Below, in pieces: positions 61,454-64,000 of a DNA stretch of 64,000 bases (position 1 is the first letter of the stretch; the number at the start of each line of letters is the position of its first letter). The notes under the pieces were generated by a model that was given only the letters and a program-made list of their open reading frames with translations, was not told where the DNA came from and did no database searches. Both the position numbers and the translations under genes were made by a program. Origin of the DNA: UBA10438 sp044238605 (GTDB lineage Bacteria; Bacteroidota; Ignavibacteria; Kapaibacteriales; Kapaibacteriaceae); the NCBI GenBank assembly GCA_044238605.1, contig JBIICY010000004.1, positions 124,001-188,000 of the forward strand, in the 5' to 3' direction.

Positions 61454-61551
61454 GGGACTAGGTACAAGGGACTAGGGACTAGGGACTAGGGACTAGGTAC
61501 ACAAGGGTACGAGGGTACACAGGTACTAGGTACTGGGGACACAAGGGTACG
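61454..61551. repeat. Heptad array before the nuclease-helicase gene
   Basis: Seven heptads (GGGACTA, GGTACAA, then four GGGACTA, then GGTACAC) run from 61454 to 61502, followed by degenerate GGGTAC/GGTACTA units. GGGACTA is the reverse complement of the unit between acpP and fabF. Four GGG tracts with 4-nt loops (61468-61491) form a perfect G-quadruplex pattern on the plus strand. Confidence 0.93.
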
Positions 61552-61576
61552 GCTATTTATATAACATGGGGGCGAT

Positions 61577-64000
61577 ATGATACTGCGCAATAACACACTG
61601 ATATTTTCTCCGTCGGACCTTATTACATACATGGCATCTCCATTTGCATCGTGGATGGACCATTACCACCTGTGCAATCCGGGAGAGCTTACGCCTGATG
61701 AAGATTCTGATCAACTGAAGATGATTCAGGATGAGGGTAATGCGCACGAAGCGAAAGAGCTGCAAAAGTTCTACGCAGAGTATCCAAACCTTGTGGCGAT
61801 AGAGCATACAAGGGATTATGCGAAGGCCCTTGCCGATACGTTGGCGGCCATGAACTCTTCGAGTCCGCTTGTGTATCAGGCATATCTTACCCACGGCGAG
61901 TTTGCTGGTTGGTCCGACTTTGTGATTCTTGACAACGACGGACGCTACCAGGTCTGGGACACAAAGCTTGCCCGTAAGCCCAAGCCCTATTATGCAATTC
62001 AGCTCTGCTGCTACACAGAGATGCTGCGTACGCTCATTGGTGATGATCGTGTATCCGACCACTACGGTGTGATACTCGGCACTGGGGAGCGTGTGCAGTT
62101 TCGTGTTGCAGACCACTTTGATTATTACCTGACGCTAAAGGAGAGTTTCCTTGCGATGCATAGCAAGGACTTTACAGGCATTTCGATGTCCGAGCGTCCA
62201 GAACCCTTGCCACGTGCCGAACATCGCAGGTGGACGTCCTATGCAGAGAAGTACTTTATAGATGCAGACCACTTGGTGCAGGTGGCGGGAATGTCGGCAG
62301 GCAACATCAAGAAACTTCATGCGGCCGGTGTGACGTCAGTTGAGCAGCTCGCAAAGATTGCTGTTCCAGATGTGCCCGCAATTGCAACCGACACGCTTCA
62401 CAAGCTCATACGTCAGGCGCAGCTGCAGGTTGATACGCGCAATGCTCGTATGGCTAACCCCGATGCGCCGCCTGTCTTTGATATAATCCCCCCGAATCCC
62501 GCGCGGAACATCGTCTCGGGACTTACACGTCTGCCGGAGTACGATCCGGCTGACGTGTATTTCGATCTCGAGGGCTATCCTCTTGTGGTAGGGGGCTTAG
62601 AGTACCTATGGGGAGCGTGCTATCATGATGGCAACACCATTGCATTTCGCGACTGGTGGGCGCATACCTCAGCTCAGGAAAAAGAGGCGTTTGAGTCCTT
62701 TATCGACTGGGTGTATAGCAGATGGAAAGAATCGCCGTGCATGCACATCTATCACTATGCTGCATACGAGCTCAACGTTGTCCGTAGGCTCTCTACGCGC
62801 TATTCAACGCGTCAGGACGAAGTTGATGAATTGCTGCGTAGTCAGGTCTTTGTGGATCTGTATAAAGTCGTATCGCAATCGATTATCCTTGGTGAGAAAA
62901 GTTATTCAGTTAAAAAAGTAGAACTCCTTTATAGGGGGGGGCGGAATACAGATGTTGCCACTGCAGGTGATTCCATTGTCCAGTATGCGCGTTACATCGA
63001 GAAACACGGCAGTAGCCGTCCGAACTGGACGGAATGCGAAGTGCTGCAGGGGATCCGAGCATATAATGAAGACGACTGTAAGTCTACCCACGAGCTCACT
63101 GTTTGGCTTCGAAAGCTTGCACAACGACAAGGCATACCATTGAAGCCGAATCAAGAGTGTATCGATGGACAGGAGCTTGGCGAGCGCGCATTGGCAAATA
63201 GGGAGATCATAGCTGAACGTCAGAATCTTGAAGCAGAGCTTAGGTCGCTTGGCACACCCATAGGAACTACGCTGGCCGATGTTCTCGACTTTCATCGTCG
63301 CGAAGAAAAGCCTATATGGTGGGCATTTTTTGACAGGCAAAAGGCAGACGAGCAGGAGCTCTGGCTTGACCGGTCCTGCATTGCAGGCGCACAACTTCAA
63401 GGCGAACCCGTTCCGGTAAAACAATCGCTTGTGCAACGCTATGTGTTTGATCCAGTGCAGGAGTGCAAGCTTGCAGCGGACGGCAAAACCAGAGTAATGT
63501 TTGCACATGATCCCGGCGTGAAGCTAGAGATTGCCGCTATAGATATCCTGAATGGCATAGTTGACCTCAAAGTTGGAACAAAATCACTGGCGAATTTCAC
63601 AGAGAAGGTCTTTCCGAGTTATGGATCGCTCATTCCCGATGAATATGTAAACCCTGCTCCTATACCAACAGCGCTGCAGGAAGTATGTGCGTCACATCTG
63701 CGTGGTGAGCTCCCGGCATGTACTGCGTCGTTACTTACCAGGCATCGGCCACCCGGACTACCCAAACGTAACGGTGAATCAAACGCCGAGGCCGCATCAC
63801 GCATCGCGGCAGCAATGCACGGCGACTGCCTCATTATTCAAGGCCCTCCAGGAACAGGTAAGACATACACGGCAGGAATCGTCATAGCCTCTCTGCTTAA
63901 GAAAGGGGCTAAAATTGGTATCGCATCAAACGGCCATAAGGCGGTAATGAACCTACTAACGGAGGTGGGTAAATCGCATCCACTGAAAGGCTGTAAAGTC
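61577..64000 (+). CDS. TM0106-type RecB-nuclease/SF1 helicase, 3'-truncated by the window
   Basis: The frame is open from ATG 61577 to the window end (808 codons). The N-terminal RecB-like nuclease has H57 (EGNAHE), D114 (GWSDF), D128-x-K130 (VWDTKLAR) and Q142-x3-Y146 (QLCCY), the full PD-(D/E)xK plus QxxxY signature. A RNase H-type 3'-5' exonuclease region follows (VYFDLEGYPL near residue 327, YNEDDC later), and then the SF1 helicase Walker A QGPPGTGKTYT near residue 757. This architecture is the TM0106-type family of DNA-end-processing enzymes. It probably works in repair or defence. The C-terminal helicase half lies beyond the window. Confidence 0.85.
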   Translation, partial: MILRNNTLIFSPSDLITYMASPFASWMDHYHLCNPGELTPDEDSDQLKMIQDEGNAHEAKELQKFYAEYPNLVAIEHTRDYAKALADTLAAMNSSSPLVYQAYLTHGEFAGWSDFVILDNDGRYQVWDTKLARKPKPYYAIQLCCYTEMLRTLIGDDRVSDHYGVILGTGERVQFRVADHFDYYLTLKESFLAMHSKDFTGISMSERPEPLPRAEHRRWTSYAEKYFIDADHLVQVAGMSAGNIKKLHAAGVTSVEQLAKIAVPDVPAIATDTLHKLIRQAQLQVDTRNARMANPDAPPVFDIIPPNPARNIVSGLTRLPEYDPADVYFDLEGYPLVVGGLEYLWGACYHDGNTIAFRDWWAHTSAQEKEAFESFIDWVYSRWKESPCMHIYHYAAYELNVVRRLSTRYSTRQDEVDELLRSQVFVDLYKVVSQSIILGEKSYSVKKVELLYRGGRNTDVATAGDSIVQYARYIEKHGSSRPNWTECEVLQGIRAYNEDDCKSTHELTVWLRKLAQRQGIPLKPNQECIDGQELGERALANREIIAERQNLEAELRSLGTPIGTTLADVLDFHRREEKPIWWAFFDRQKADEQELWLDRSCIAGAQLQGEPVPVKQSLVQRYVFDPVQECKLAADGKTRVMFAHDPGVKLEIAAIDILNGIVDLKVGTKSLANFTEKVFPSYGSLIPDEYVNPAPIPTALQEVCASHLRGELPACTASLLTRHRPPGLPKRNGESNAEAASRIAAAMHGDCLIIQGPPGTGKTYTAGIVIASLLKKGAKIGIASNGHKAVMNLLTEVGKSHPLKGCKV

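Noticed and set aside
61553..62116. Minus-strand ORF at 61.6-62.1 kb
   Set aside because: It lies opposite the nuclease-helicase, whose PD-(D/E)xK residues are clear in the plus frame.
1..64000. tRNA or rRNA genes
   Set aside because: I looked through the intergenic gaps for T-loop sequences and found none; this was by eye, so tRNAscan would be decisive.

Overview
This window looks like a chromosomal segment of a Gram-negative bacterium of the Bacteroidota/Chlorobiota (FCB) assemblage. Envelope genes (kdsA, an LptC-like lipoprotein, a heptose-bisphosphatase-like HAD protein, TonB/ExbB/ExbD, OmpA, a BamA-like barrel) indicate an outer membrane. A bacillithiol-type bshA and a recurrent promoter-like box, TATTTTTG (the TAnnTTTG form used in Bacteroidota), point to that group. 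A lineage such as Kapabacteria or Ignavibacteria would fit, but this is inference from gene content; there is no rRNA or other marker gene to settle it.

Positions 1 to 38.8 kb are housekeeping and tightly packed, with many ATGA-type start/stop overlaps. In order: the end of a 2-oxoacid dehydrogenase E1 beta; a RAYT (IS200-like) transposase beside a 30-bp perfect palindrome; a UvrD/PcrA helicase; a HAD phosphatase; ftsK (minus strand); the run kdsA-lptC-like-tpiA-pgsA-pgpA; HU; pyrB-carB-prmC; exbB-exbD-exbD-tonB; a PstS-like lipoprotein; a TPR protein; the lipid cluster DUF177-rpmF-plsX-fabH-fabD-fabG-acpP-fabF-rnc; a large protease/propeller/barrel fusion; yigZ, bshA, an M20 peptidase, an EamA transporter, 5-formyl-THF cyclo-ligase, a biotin carrier and an OmpA-family protein.

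Positions about 39.0 to 60.3 kb are accessory and, up to about 55.7 kb, visibly richer in A/T. They hold an EVE-HNH endonuclease, three minus-strand proteins built from an unusual leucine-rich repeat (one fused to a LigA-like BRCT domain and DUF4116-type repeats), three membrane proteins with a TerB-like N-terminus and a four-cysteine zinc ribbon, an SPFH/coiled-coil protein, a SPOR-like protein and two very acidic unknowns. A compact cassette follows: ATP-dependent ligase, two unknown proteins, a WYL regulator and a convergent HEPN protein. The part most likely to be undescribed lies here: the ligase cassette and the TerB-like/SPFH cluster. The last part (60.4 to 64 kb) has a small repeat protein, a possible ATP12-like protein and the first 808 codons of a TM0106-type RecB-nuclease/helicase.

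Two sequence-level patterns cross the whole window. One is a family of 7-nt tandem repeats at four places: in frame inside the uvrD-like gene, between acpP and fabF, after the ompA-like gene, and before the nuclease-helicase. Some of these arrays have perfect G-quadruplex spacing. The other is the TAnnTTTG-like box, which at several genes sits only 4 to 8 nt before the start codon and so predicts leaderless mRNAs.
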